Source: a virus. Taken from it: DNA of 36,879 bases. The notes below the pieces were generated by a model. The model saw only the letters and a list, made by a program, of their open reading frames with translations, ran no database searches and was not told where the DNA came from. Every line of letters starts with the position of its first letter. Position 1 is the first letter of the stretch. Position numbers and translations under genes: made by a program. The stretch spans positions 1-36,879 of IMG/VR virus record IMGVR_UViG_3300017527_000157; one strand, 5' to 3'. Shown here in pieces: positions 17,417 through 26,111 of the stretch.

Positions 17417-19540
17417 ATGACTAAACCTAAGGTAGGCCTAACACATGACGTGGTTATCTACCCAATTAATAGCAACGTGGAGCCGATTGGGTTGTCCGTC
17501 ATTCCATTTACATACAGGGTATACAACGCACCAGACCGGGTTCCAAGGTTAGCTGGTGGAGACCCTACGGGGTACGATTATTCATCTTATGCCTCGTGGG
17601 TACAGGATAGTTGGGAAGGGCAGAGTGGGTTACTACGCGCTGATGGGCATGGGTATAGAAGGGCCGTCGGGCTCGTACCCATTCCGACAGGATACCCCCT
17701 CGCCCTGGTAAACAGACCCCACAGATTTGTAGCGAACACGTATGATACAACCTCTGACACTACCCACATGGACAGTCCATGGGGAACCCCAGGTGTGGCT
17801 GTGCACAACGTCGCTACGACTGTTGGTAGCAACAGCCCAGTCTATACCAGTCCTGACAATTCAGGGTATTACTACCAGCGAACGAGGGTAGGTATAGGGA
17901 AGGTACTTTTCCAGCCTCTGGTTGCAACCATAGGTGGCATGTACGTTACTATGGGTGTAGCTGGGACAACTCCATCGTATATCTACGACATGGTGGAACA
18001 TTCCACTGTTGTGTACATATCACAGTATAGTGGGGTGGCTGCTGGCGAAGGTATGCGATGGACGAACATGATGGCACACTGTTACAATACAGTGTACGAA
18101 CCAGTTGGTAATACGACGGCTGGGGCACTGGCTGTGTACGACGAAAAGTTGTGGCGGTCTCGACCCATATCTGACCAGATAGCGTACTACCAGCCCACGG
18201 AAAGCACAGTGGGGAAATGGTCCTCATGGGTTGACGTAAAGCCTGGTATACGAATAATGCGGATGGCGGAGTTTATCGGACGCCTCATGATTGGTGCCAA
18301 CGACGGACTATATGCGTATGAGGCTGGGCGCACATACAGGGTGATGTCATTCGAGGACGATACATCCAGGGATAACTTTATGTTGATGTCTGTCATGGCA
18401 GGGTCGTTATGGTTCAACATAGGGGAGCGGTTGTTTAGGTACACATCAGGCGGGCTGCTCGAGGAAATGTCCGTGACCATAGAAGAGGGTGAGATACCCA
18501 TGAGGATTGTCTCAGGCCCTAACTGTGTGTATATGATGTGTGGGGACATAAGTACCGGACAACGGAGTGTATACAGGGTAGACATTAACCTGGGGTCTAC
18601 ACAGATATTGGATGCCTCGGTAGACGATGGGTACAAAGCAAGCATCTACGACCCATTCGGTTCGGAACATTGCACAGGCAGACCAGACGAGGGCCTACCC
18701 ATGCCCACACTATTCAGGATTCCGGGTGAGCGTATCACGTTGGAGAATGCAAGGGCTGGTAATTCCCCGTTGGTGTTCGGACCCGTAACAGACGAGGTGT
18801 CTGGTACGGTATTGACACAGAACTGGCTAAACTTCGGCGACCCAATAACCACGCTACGAACCAAGGGAACCGAACAAAACTTTACGGCGGAGAGGTACCT
18901 TGAAACCGGAATGATTGACATGGGATACCCACTATTGGCCAAGTCGTGGCAACGTGTTAGGTTGAAGGTATCCAACCAACCCCTCGGAACAGATACGTTC
19001 GAGTCCGTGTATTACAGGACATCAAACAGCCTGCGGTGGATGCTGACGGAGACCAAGTCGTATTCATCCAATGACCGGGACGGCTATGTTACGTTTGACT
19101 TCCCGAATGGTGGTGTGGTATCGAGGGAGATTGAACTCAAACCGTACCTTGCCATGCTATCTACCAACGTTTCCAAGGCTGATGTTCCAATGACGTTGGA
19201 CAGGGTAGAATTGGATGCCATGTTCATAGGCCCTGTTGGTAACTCGTCATTGCGCAGGCGCAGGATGATTACGTTCAGGTCCAATGCCGTGAACAACTTG
19301 AAGAGGATTAACATGGAAACAGAAAACTCCGCCGCATACGTACAGCAAACCCTGTGGAGTATTATGGATTCCGGACAGGCACACGTCGTATCCTTGCCAT
19401 ATCCACCACCTACGGGGCACACCACGAAAGCCATCGTATCTTTGGGTGATGAAGGTGCCCACGTACCAGTGGTAGCATATACTGTGGGTGGCGACCATTC
19501 GATTGGCGTCCACTTTCCAGTGGTGATAACGGAGGTATAA
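17417..19540 (+). CDS. Large tail structural protein, propeller-like (nozzle or hub candidate)
   Basis: A 707-residue protein composed mainly of predicted beta strands with repeating short blades, such as SSWVDVKPGIRIMRMAEFIGR (two strands, shown as WVDVKPGIRIMRMAEF), LMIGANDGLYAYEAGRTYR, and MAGSLWFNIGERLFRYTSGG. The pattern 'strand, GANDGLYAY, strand, ERLFRYTSGG' resembles blades of beta-propellers found in podoviral nozzle (tail tubular B-like) proteins. The C-terminal 170 residues are strand-rich and may be an attachment or receptor-side domain. No hydrolase motif was seen. It overlaps the next gene by one base. It is certainly a tail-region structural gene by location; the nozzle assignment is tentative. 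Confidence 0.5.
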   Translation: MTKPKVGLTHDVVIYPINSNVEPIGLSVIPFTYRVYNAPDRVPRLAGGDPTGYDYSSYASWVQDSWEGQSGLLRADGHGYRRAVGLVPIPTGYPLALVNRPHRFVANTYDTTSDTTHMDSPWGTPGVAVHNVATTVGSNSPVYTSPDNSGYYYQRTRVGIGKVLFQPLVATIGGMYVTMGVAGTTPSYIYDMVEHSTVVYISQYSGVAAGEGMRWTNMMAHCYNTVYEPVGNTTAGALAVYDEKLWRSRPISDQIAYYQPTESTVGKWSSWVDVKPGIRIMRMAEFIGRLMIGANDGLYAYEAGRTYRVMSFEDDTSRDNFMLMSVMAGSLWFNIGERLFRYTSGGLLEEMSVTIEEGEIPMRIVSGPNCVYMMCGDISTGQRSVYRVDINLGSTQILDASVDDGYKASIYDPFGSEHCTGRPDEGLPMPTLFRIPGERITLENARAGNSPLVFGPVTDEVSGTVLTQNWLNFGDPITTLRTKGTEQNFTAERYLETGMIDMGYPLLAKSWQRVRLKVSNQPLGTDTFESVYYRTSNSLRWMLTETKSYSSNDRDGYVTFDFPNGGVVSREIELKPYLAMLSTNVSKADVPMTLDRVELDAMFIGPVGNSSLRRRRMITFRSNAVNNLKRINMETENSAAYVQQTLWSIMDSGQAHVVSLPYPPPTGHTTKAIVSLGDEGAHVPVVAYTVGGDHSIGVHFPVVITEV

Positions 19541-20541
19541 TGCCGTCATTAAAACTTAGTGCATTACACCCCCGACAGGCCATGTACAGCCGGTATTGGG
19601 AGCGAAGGACAGCTGCTATGGACCGCATGGGTCCTGGGGTGTTACAAGCCACCAGGACCCGGTCTGACCAACCTGGGTGGGTGGACTACTACCCAGACTT
19701 TCCCGGAACCATCGTCGAGAAGATGATATTCCAGGAGCTTGTGGACAGAGGCATCACGTTTTACTTTGGTGCGTATTGGGGGGACATGCCCTTTACAGCG
19801 GCATACGAACGATACAGGCCGGACTTCATACTTCCAGAGTACAAGATTGTATTGGAGGTTTACGGCGCGTATTGGCACAGCCGGGAGGGGATGTACAAAA
19901 AGGATGCGTGGAAAGAGGCGCTATACACAGCCTCAGGGTACAAACACTACATACTTTGGGATTACGAAATCTACACCAATCCCGCTGAGGTACTCAACAA
20001 GGTTCCTGAATTGCTTAACCCAATCTACACCACAAAGCACGTGTTCGTGGCTGAACGTCCATTTGACCCCACGGCGTCACTGGTTGCACAGCGCCAGAAG
20101 GGTCCTAAGGTTGTGCGCACCCACTTACCCCGTAGACCACAGAAGTACACCCCTCTGGCTGTGCATAAGCCCTACCTCAAACTCCCGAAGGAACCACCAT
20201 CGGACGCTGATTGGGGTCCTAGGTTTACTGGGTTGCCAGACGAATCGGCTGAATACTTCTCCGACTATGGGGCTGACTGGCGCAGGTATATGAATCAGTT
20301 GGATGCCTTCTTCAAAGAAGACCCCAACCGAGGCCGGCAGTATCCGTCACATTGGAGGTATTGGGCGAAGTGGTACAACTGGATGACAAGGTGGGATAGG
20401 TTAACGGAGGAAGACTGGGTGGACTATTACAACCAGTTGGAAACGTACTTCAATGCGTACCCCGATGCTTGGAAGAAATACCGTTCGCAATACTACGAAT
20501 GGCAATCATGGAGGAAGGCAGGGGTGGTGAAGATATGGTAA
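19540..20541 (+). CDS. Vsr/PD-(D/E)XK-type nuclease with Trp-rich C-terminal domain, in tail operon
   Basis: A 333-residue protein. Residues about 55-160 look like a Vsr-like or DUF559-like endonuclease: E60 in a helix (GTIVEKMIFQELVDRG), then RPDFILPEYKIVLEVYGAYW with D95 and E106 as PD and ExY metal-binding positions, then H113, then a helix and GYKHYILWDYEIYTNP. This matches the order helix-E, PD, strand-E-x-G, WH, helix, G-strand-W of that fold. After a Pro/basic linker (180-215), the C-terminal 100 residues carry two Trp/Tyr-rich helical segments (DWRRYMNQLDAFF; DWVDYYNQLETYF) that repeat each other. A nuclease overlapping tail genes at both ends is odd. It may be packaged and injected, or be a moron gene. 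Catalytic activity is likely since all core residues are kept. Confidence 0.65.
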   Translation: MPSLKLSALHPRQAMYSRYWERRTAAMDRMGPGVLQATRTRSDQPGWVDYYPDFPGTIVEKMIFQELVDRGITFYFGAYWGDMPFTAAYERYRPDFILPEYKIVLEVYGAYWHSREGMYKKDAWKEALYTASGYKHYILWDYEIYTNPAEVLNKVPELLNPIYTTKHVFVAERPFDPTASLVAQRQKGPKVVRTHLPRRPQKYTPLAVHKPYLKLPKEPPSDADWGPRFTGLPDESAEYFSDYGADWRRYMNQLDAFFKEDPNRGRQYPSHWRYWAKWYNWMTRWDRLTEEDWVDYYNQLETYFNAYPDAWKKYRSQYYEWQSWRKAGVVKIW

Positions 20542-21212
20542 GACCCACTGTCCTGCAGTCTGACAACCACACCATTGACACCAACGCTTCACGCATATGG
20601 GAGTTGGAACAAGAACTTGCCAGGGTATTACACCAACTCCAAGACCCCGACGCTGTGTACGGGGACTTTAACCTTTCTAGTACGTATATAAGTCCCAATA
20701 ACATTACAAGGTTTTCTGGTTCGTCAGTAACCTTGTATACGAGGGATAGTAGTGGGCTGTCCCTGGCCCTTGCGGACTCCCTTGGCGGAGATATTATCAT
20801 AGTTCCCCCAGGAACGTACGCTAACAACTACTCCATCCCAGCGGGGGTTGCGGTTGTGGGCAGGAGCCCCAACGAGTGCATTATTACGGGCCAGGTGTCC
20901 ATCGCTAATGGGGGGTCTATGGAGTCCGTACACATCTTCCGAAGTTTGGATGATGCCTCGGCTATTTACGGTATTGTGGGAGGGACAGACGCCAACGTAA
21001 TCCTTAGGAACGTTAAGGTAGATGTGGCCAACGCCACTGGTGCAGCATATGCCGTGTACATGGCATTAGGTGGTCGGATAGACGCCTTTGATACGGAGCT
21101 ATTGGCGGAAACTGGTAGTGACGGGTACGCTGTGTACATTACCGACGGGGACTTCTATCACTATGGAGGGAGGGCAATAGGTACTGCAGCGTTGACGCCC
21201 TATTTCTATTAA
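20535..21212 (+). CDS. Tail fibre/spike-like protein with beta-helix
   Basis: A 225-residue protein. The start at 20535 is preferred because it overlaps the nuclease stop by seven bases and follows a purine-rich stretch (AGGGGTGGTGAAG); an in-frame ATG at 20508 is possible. Residues 1-45 form a helix/coiled segment (RIWELEQELARVLHQLQ) that could trimerise. From residue 60 the sequence has the pectate-lyase-like right-handed beta-helix pattern: LADSLGGDIIIVPPGTYANN, VAVVGRSPNECIITG, MESVHIFRS, VILRNVKVDVANAT, IDAFDTELLAE, YAVYITDGDFYHYGG. Such folds are common in phage tail spikes that bind or cut polysaccharides. It is shorter than known depolymerases, and no catalytic residues can be assigned. 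It ends one base into the next gene. Confidence 0.6.
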   Translation: MVRPTVLQSDNHTIDTNASRIWELEQELARVLHQLQDPDAVYGDFNLSSTYISPNNITRFSGSSVTLYTRDSSGLSLALADSLGGDIIIVPPGTYANNYSIPAGVAVVGRSPNECIITGQVSIANGGSMESVHIFRSLDDASAIYGIVGGTDANVILRNVKVDVANATGAAYAVYMALGGRIDAFDTELLAETGSDGYAVYITDGDFYHYGGRAIGTAALTPYFY

Positions 21213-22393
21213 TGACCTGGCCGAGGAAAATCTTTGTAGCGACATATGGACTGGGTGTGTATTGTACGGAAAACTTTAGCGACCCGTCCATACAACCCGT
21301 ATGGACCGCAATCAATGCAGGGTTGCCTACCTTAGACTGTGCGTGGTTTGACATTGACCCGCATGCACCGGGTTACAGGCAATTCGTAATGCTCTCAAGT
21401 AGCAAGGTAATATACCGGCGGGAGGGCGGGGGTAGTTGGACGAGCATACTCACGCCAGCACAGATAGCCAGTATGGTGGGCCAGTCTGTTCACGTACACA
21501 GTTTTTGTGTGGATAAAAGCGTGGCAGGTAGGTTGTGGGTGCAGGCTGGTGCTGTAGCGTTTTGGGAACCCATATGGGGACTGTATACGGATGACTACGG
21601 GGATAACTGGACAGTGGTTGTGATCCGGTCCGGTTGGTACACGTATAGCGAGTGGGGTATTCGGTCACACGGCGATAACGTGTTTGCTAGGGTAAATTCA
21701 GGAAGCGGATCTCCGGCCAGGGTGTACTATAGCACCAATAAGGGATCCAGTTGGAATGATGTGCAAATAGATTACAATGCAAATTTGCCACTAGACTTTA
21801 ACCCTCTTTTACCAAACCAATGCTATTGTTGTTCAGACGCACTAGGAAATTTAGATCATAGCAGGGTAACTAATTCAGGCGTACATACAGCGTTGCAGGA
21901 TGGCATACACATGGCTAGATATGATAGCATGTGGTTCGACCCTGACGATGCAAACCATCAGCGGTTACTATCTGGGGACAAGATGTATTCAACGGATGAC
22001 GAATGGGCCACAAGGAACTCGCCCAGCTCAATCTCCCCAGTACCCACATCGTGTTGTCAGTATAGTGGAACTGACTCAAATAACATGATTGTAGGCTTGA
22101 CACTAGGTACCCATGCGGTAGGTGTATTGGAGGGTGAATTGGATACCTCCCCTACTGGAATTGCTGGGGCTAATGCGGGGTCGGCACCATACACAGACAG
22201 CATCCCGAGCAATTGTGGCGGTGTGGTACAAAGGGGTGTACAGGCTGTACCCATTTCCCTGGGTATGTATACGTATGATGTGGAGTTCGAGGACGCTGCA
22301 GAAGATGACACCGCCCACCCCTTTGGGGTTAGTTATGAAAGTGCAGCAGAGAACGATAGTGTCCATACGTCTGACGTAGAGTTAGGAGATTAG
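21212..22393 (+). CDS. Asp-box (BNR) repeat propeller protein, probable receptor-binding tail protein
   Basis: A 393-residue protein with several Asp-box type motifs (S/T-x-D-x-G-x-x-W): YTDDYGDNWTVV and YYSTNKGSSWNDV are clear, YRREGGGSWTS and YSTDDEWATRN are degenerate. These mark turns of sialidase or VPS10-like beta-propellers, which bind glycans. Residues 1-20 (WPRKIFVATYGLGVYCTENF) look like the first blade. The C-terminal tail is acidic with an imperfect repeat (DVEFEDAAEDDT; SYESAAENDSVHTSDVE). Bases 21622-21857 inside the gene carry four GATC sites and differ in codon choice from the flanks, which suggests a replaced blade segment. The role in receptor binding is inferred from motif and place among fibre genes. 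Confidence 0.65.
   Translation: MTWPRKIFVATYGLGVYCTENFSDPSIQPVWTAINAGLPTLDCAWFDIDPHAPGYRQFVMLSSSKVIYRREGGGSWTSILTPAQIASMVGQSVHVHSFCVDKSVAGRLWVQAGAVAFWEPIWGLYTDDYGDNWTVVVIRSGWYTYSEWGIRSHGDNVFARVNSGSGSPARVYYSTNKGSSWNDVQIDYNANLPLDFNPLLPNQCYCCSDALGNLDHSRVTNSGVHTALQDGIHMARYDSMWFDPDDANHQRLLSGDKMYSTDDEWATRNSPSSISPVPTSCCQYSGTDSNNMIVGLTLGTHAVGVLEGELDTSPTGIAGANAGSAPYTDSIPSNCGGVVQRGVQAVPISLGMYTYDVEFEDAAEDDTAHPFGVSYESAAENDSVHTSDVELGD
21622..21857. other. GATC-bearing patch inside the Asp-box gene
   Basis: Four GATC sites at 21622, 21708, 21744 and 21854 in 236 bases, whereas none was found from base 1 to 21621 nor from 21858 to 24253. The patch also uses more TTA, TTT and AAT codons than its flanks. It looks like a short recombination import within a receptor-binding gene. 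Confidence 0.6.
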
Positions 22394-23467
22394 ATGGCAG
22401 CAAATAGAGGGGAGCCACTACAGGGTGACAGGAGTGCGCATGACATGTCGGACGCTAACCTTCACGCATCTGACATAGAGGATGCTGCATTGACCAGACA
22501 TCTCCCTGCACCTGCGTCTGCTGGGAATTATGCGAGGGATGACGGCTCCAACTGGGATGTACAGTCCGGGCTTCCACTTGAGGACCTTAATGAGTACACC
22601 AGGGGAGAGATAATCCGTGGCGGGGCTGCCGACTGGGAAGACTATGATGCGTCCACCCTTGGCGCTGTGCTTATTGGAGATGGAACAGACATCATCTCCA
22701 CTATTAATCCAGACATCGCAGGAACACTATCCGTAACTGGTGCAACGCTCCTCCGAAATGATGCCACAGTTGAAGGGTCAGAGGATGAAGTACAGTTAAC
22801 AGTAAAGGCCGATGCAGCGCAAACTGCAAACATCGTGGAGGTGCAGACTAGCGGTGGAGTTGACCTGGTAGTTGTTGACGCCAATGGGGATTTGATTGTC
22901 CAACCCACTGCCAACTCAACCGACACTCTTAACATCAATCAGTCCGATGGAACAAACGTTGTCCAGGTAGACACCACCAGCAAGAAGCTTACTGTTACCA
23001 GCGGGACGACTGGGCAGTCTACCATAGAGGCAGGGCTAATCGTTAATAATGGTAGTGGTAACGGGGCCATAGACGACTTCCAGGTAAATTCGGATACCAA
23101 GACTGCGGTGTTGGTAGACGCCTCTGCCGAGACCTTGGACGTAGGGGTACCTGCAACATTCGCTGATAGTGTAATATCCAACGCCGGGCGAAGGGTCCAG
23201 ACAACCAGGCAGACGACCACGTACACAGCACTGGTTTCGGACGATGCAATATTCTGCAATACAGATGGTGGAGCGTGGACATTAACCCTGCCAGCAGGTG
23301 TAGACGGACAGCGGTTCCATATTACAAACTGTGGCAGTTCTGGAAATGACTTAACTGTGGACGGTGATGGGGCTGAGGAGATTGACGGGGAGACCACCCA
23401 GGTCCTTAGCGATGGTGAAAGCATTATCATCATCTTCGAAACAACAGAAGAGTGGAGAATATTCTAA
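22394..23467 (+). CDS. Tail fibre protein with repetitive beta region
   Basis: A 357-residue protein starting directly after the preceding stop codon, with GGAG nine bases before the ATG. Residues 1-90 are polar with HDM and HLPAP segments and probably form the particle-side anchor. Residues 95-255 consist of short repeating units of the form x-T-x-V-x-VDANGDLIV, NSTDTLNINQSDGTNVVQV and SKKLTVTSGTTG, a pattern expected for an intertwined triple beta-helix fibre. The last 85 residues (TYTALVSDDAIFCNTDG, TLTLPAGVDGQRFHITNCG, EIDGETTQVLSDGESIIII) match a small C-terminal module seen at the end of many phage fibres, with strand-turn-strand and an aromatic end. Composition is extremely Asp/Thr/Val-rich and Lys-poor. 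No enzyme motif. Confidence 0.7.
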   Translation: MAANRGEPLQGDRSAHDMSDANLHASDIEDAALTRHLPAPASAGNYARDDGSNWDVQSGLPLEDLNEYTRGEIIRGGAADWEDYDASTLGAVLIGDGTDIISTINPDIAGTLSVTGATLLRNDATVEGSEDEVQLTVKADAAQTANIVEVQTSGGVDLVVVDANGDLIVQPTANSTDTLNINQSDGTNVVQVDTTSKKLTVTSGTTGQSTIEAGLIVNNGSGNGAIDDFQVNSDTKTAVLVDASAETLDVGVPATFADSVISNAGRRVQTTRQTTTYTALVSDDAIFCNTDGGAWTLTLPAGVDGQRFHITNCGSSGNDLTVDGDGAEEIDGETTQVLSDGESIIIIFETTEEWRIF

Positions 23468-24060
23468 TGAGTAAATGGAAACTATTACTTGCGAGGTGGG
23501 GGAGTGGGGCTGGTGAGACTGATGATGTACGTATAGACGCAAGTACCAACGTCCTGGAAACCATAGAGTATGAACACCACGAAATACACAGTGGTAGTCG
23601 ATATGCCTATTCGGAGTCCGAGGATGTGGTGGCAGGGGAGCACAGGCAGTTGTTGCTTGCTGTATCCAACACCACCAAGTGGCCACACCTGTCCCTTCCG
23701 CTACACGTTACGTCCAACAGGCAGACCACCGTGGAGTTCTATGAAGCAGTGGTCACATCATACAATGGAACAGTATTGACACCCTTTAACATGAATAGGA
23801 ACAGTGCCAACACACCCCTCACGGCTGTGTCTGTATCGTTTGTGGTATCCAGCCTTGGAACCAGGCTCATTCATGAACAGTTTGGTACATCCGGGTCTTT
23901 CTTTAAGGCAGACGTTGGAGGGGCTGTGGGTGGTGGTCGAAATGAACTCATGCTAAAACAGAACGTACAGTACTTGCTACGTATGACCAACAACGACGGC
24001 GGTGATTCCGCTGACATCAGTACGTGGATAGACTGGTACGAACACGCAGACAAACACTAA
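23467..24060 (+). CDS. Phage tail-associated structural protein of unknown role
   Basis: A 197-residue protein. ATG at 23467 overlaps the upstream stop (TAATG); an in-frame GTG at 23452 is less likely. The pattern HHEIHSGSRYAYSE, then LLLAVSNTTKWPHLSLPLHV, then TVEFYEAV, NGTVLTPFNMNRNS, GTRLIHEQFGT, ELMLKQNVQYLLRMTNNDGGD and a closing WIDWYEH belongs to a widely distributed phage structural protein found beside fibre genes. I recognise the pattern but know no established function. A particle-associated, beta-sandwich-like adhesin or fibre adaptor is plausible. Confidence 0.6.
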   Translation: MSKWKLLLARWGSGAGETDDVRIDASTNVLETIEYEHHEIHSGSRYAYSESEDVVAGEHRQLLLAVSNTTKWPHLSLPLHVTSNRQTTVEFYEAVVTSYNGTVLTPFNMNRNSANTPLTAVSVSFVVSSLGTRLIHEQFGTSGSFFKADVGGAVGGGRNELMLKQNVQYLLRMTNNDGGDSADISTWIDWYEHADKH

Positions 24061-24077
24061 GCACGGAGGGCACGGAA

Positions 24078-24302
24078 ATGACTTACATAACAGAGGATGG
24101 GAAGATTTACGAGGTTACGGTAGTCAAAAAAGAAGTAGACTTGAAAGCCTTGAAGAAGGAACTAGCCGAGATAAAGGCCATGGGAAAACCTAGCGATGGA
24201 GAACTTATCGAAATCGGAAGGCAGTATTATGAGGGTATCGCTAGGCAGGACGAGATCGAGGACCTAGAGAAAAAGATTGAGCAACTAGAGAAGTTGAAAT
24301 GA
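24078..24302 (+). CDS. Small coiled-coil protein
   Basis: A 74-residue highly charged protein. The start at 24078 is set by the good ribosome binding site ACGGAGGG ten bases upstream. Residues 1-18 form a beta hairpin (YITEDGKIYEVTVVKKE), and the rest is helical with heptad-like Leu/Ile spacing (LKALKKELAEIKAMG; QDEIEDLEKKIEQLEKLK). It overlaps the following fibre gene by four bases (ATGA), so a chaperone or trimerisation partner of that fibre is a reasonable guess. The first GATC of the second foreign tract is at 24254, in the 3' end of this gene. Confidence 0.5.
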   Translation: MTYITEDGKIYEVTVVKKEVDLKALKKELAEIKAMGKPSDGELIEIGRQYYEGIARQDEIEDLEKKIEQLEKLK

Positions 24303-26018
24303 GCATAGATGTAACGGGGCCGTTAAGTACGCCAGTCAATACGGGATCGACAGTACAGGCGGGGGGTGATCTGGATGCTAGCACTACATATTATTGGAGG
24401 GTATTAGCACAAGATCAAAACTCCACATACTTTTTGAAATCTAATTTATTAAGAAGCGATTGGTCGGTAGAAGATTCATTTATCACAACCGCAACCGATA
24501 AGCAGGCAGACTTAACATGGGATGCAGTTTCGGGCGCAACCCATTATGTGGTAATACTTACGAAAGTATCCGGTGATTACGTAGGATCCCACAGGTGCGG
24601 ACCTGGAACCTGGACAACAACCACGGCTACTAATTCATATACCGTTGACGAGGACCCAAGCAGGTCCCAATACACATGGTATATGCTAGTTGCCGCAACT
24701 TACCCACTACCAGGGGGATTGGATCCGGAGCTAGGGGGTAGATTATTAGTTGATTTTGATGGAAACGTCGATTTACAGGACATCTACGATCAGATAGTAT
24801 CTGATGGATATGGGGCGTATGCTTATTATGATGGCACAACGTTTGTACTGAATGGCAGTTTGTATATCACGGACACAGGTGCGGGCAGTTTAACCGTCGA
24901 AGGACAGACGGTTATATTATTAGGCGGGTATGAAAACGCTAGCGCATCGGGCGTAACGGTCACGTTTGGAGAAGCCCATGCCAGCGGGTACAGAAATGCT
25001 TGCACACTTGTACAGTTGTATATGGAGGCAAATATATATTGGTACAGTAACACTATATTTTACGGGGGCAGGATAGTAAGTAAGATGAAGGGGTGGGGAA
25101 CTGTAAACGGTGTTTTCGGTGATGTTAGAATATATCCAAACGGATGCGTATTTGAACAAACCGCCCTTGAGGACGGCGCGAATATAAACATGAGTACCAA
25201 TGATTATATATATCGGGCCAAAACCCCGCAGATGTTAATTGTCGGTACGGGTGTTAAGTCGTGGGATATGGTCGGGCAAACACGTACTTCATACGCGATT
25301 TATCCAAACTCATATACATACGGAACACATTACCGGCTTAGAGTAAATTGGGTACATGCAAACGGGGAGATACTTGCTAAGAGTAGATTGGCTGACGATT
25401 CGGGGGATTGCTATATGTATGATATGGAGTGTCCATACAGAAGCAGCAACACCCCTTATATGTATTGGCGAGAATACGCGACAAACCAAAATTATTGGCC
25501 AGTTATATACTTGTATCATTCGTTTGTATTACGGGTAGTAGATAATAATGGTGATGGAATATCAGGAGCAACAGTAACCATCGACGATGTGGAAGGGGTA
25601 GAGCAATACAGTGGGACAAGTAATGCAGATGGGTATTTATATGGCGAAGATATATCAATAACGGGTAGATCGTTTAATGAGATAACGGATAACTCCAAAA
25701 GCTGGACTACAAACGAGCACCAAGGCAAAGAGATAATGATAAGCGGAGGTGTTAATGCGGGAATGAGAAAGGCTATAAAGTCCAACACAGGGAATACTAT
25801 CACGGTCCACGATGATTATAATGTTGCGTGTGAGGTTGGGGATCAGGCCGGTATACCAATGTATATATTGGGCAAGGAGATAACCAGGGATCCTGAAACA
25901 TACGGCGACGGAAACTTAAAAAGCCCTAATGGGGATCTAGTAACACAAAAAACACCACACACAGTAACTATATCAAAGGCGGGCTATTCAACTAGGGTGC
26001 TCAAGTACACCATGGATC
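24254..26018. other. GATC-bearing, compositionally distinct tract (fibre gene import)
   Basis: Twelve GATC sites were read here: 24254, 24345, 24368, 24413, 24585, 24722, 24788, 25668, 25841, 25889, 25934 and 26015. That exceeds the chance rate of one per 256 bases, in a genome otherwise almost devoid of them. The tract is also visibly richer in A and T, with AGA, TTA, ATA and TAT codons that are rare elsewhere. It spans the 3' end of the coiled-coil gene and nearly all of the 600-residue fibre gene. Composition returns to the phage norm by about 26030. Confidence 0.7.
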
Positions 26019-26101
26019 AGAAGCGTAATGAGGTGGAGAAGTTAACCGTGGATGGGACTGTCCTACAAGACGTGGTTTTATATGACGCAGTAATTTATTA
26101 G
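24299..26101 (+). CDS. Tail fibre/receptor-binding protein with FN3-like and beta-helix parts, likely acquired
   Basis: A 600-residue protein beginning with an ATGA overlap. Residues about 15-145 look like a fibronectin-III-like domain (ASTTYYWRVLAQD; QADLTWDAVSGATHYVVIL; NSYTVDED). Residues about 150-400 suggest an irregular beta-helix (LYITDTGAGSLTVEG; VILLGGYENASASGVTVTF; IFYGGRIVSKMKGWGT; VRIYPNGCVFEQTAL). Residues about 410-450 resemble a carboxypeptidase-regulatory or Ig-like module (FVLRVVDNNGDGISGATVTIDD; SGTSNADGYLYG), with a similar segment near the C terminus (TVTISKAGYSTRVLKYTM). Most of the gene lies in the GATC-bearing, AT-richer tract, which suggests horizontal acquisition of a host-range determinant. 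It is the last structural gene before the lysin. Confidence 0.65.
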   Translation: MSIDVTGPLSTPVNTGSTVQAGGDLDASTTYYWRVLAQDQNSTYFLKSNLLRSDWSVEDSFITTATDKQADLTWDAVSGATHYVVILTKVSGDYVGSHRCGPGTWTTTTATNSYTVDEDPSRSQYTWYMLVAATYPLPGGLDPELGGRLLVDFDGNVDLQDIYDQIVSDGYGAYAYYDGTTFVLNGSLYITDTGAGSLTVEGQTVILLGGYENASASGVTVTFGEAHASGYRNACTLVQLYMEANIYWYSNTIFYGGRIVSKMKGWGTVNGVFGDVRIYPNGCVFEQTALEDGANINMSTNDYIYRAKTPQMLIVGTGVKSWDMVGQTRTSYAIYPNSYTYGTHYRLRVNWVHANGEILAKSRLADDSGDCYMYDMECPYRSSNTPYMYWREYATNQNYWPVIYLYHSFVLRVVDNNGDGISGATVTIDDVEGVEQYSGTSNADGYLYGEDISITGRSFNEITDNSKSWTTNEHQGKEIMISGGVNAGMRKAIKSNTGNTITVHDDYNVACEVGDQAGIPMYILGKEITRDPETYGDGNLKSPNGDLVTQKTPHTVTISKAGYSTRVLKYTMDQKRNEVEKLTVDGTVLQDVVLYDAVIY

Positions 26102-26111
26102 GTAGGAGGAC

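Noticed and set aside
18812-23781. TTGACA boxes at 18812, 20575 and 23776
   Set aside because: All lie inside coding sequence and I saw no good -10 box 16-18 bases downstream.
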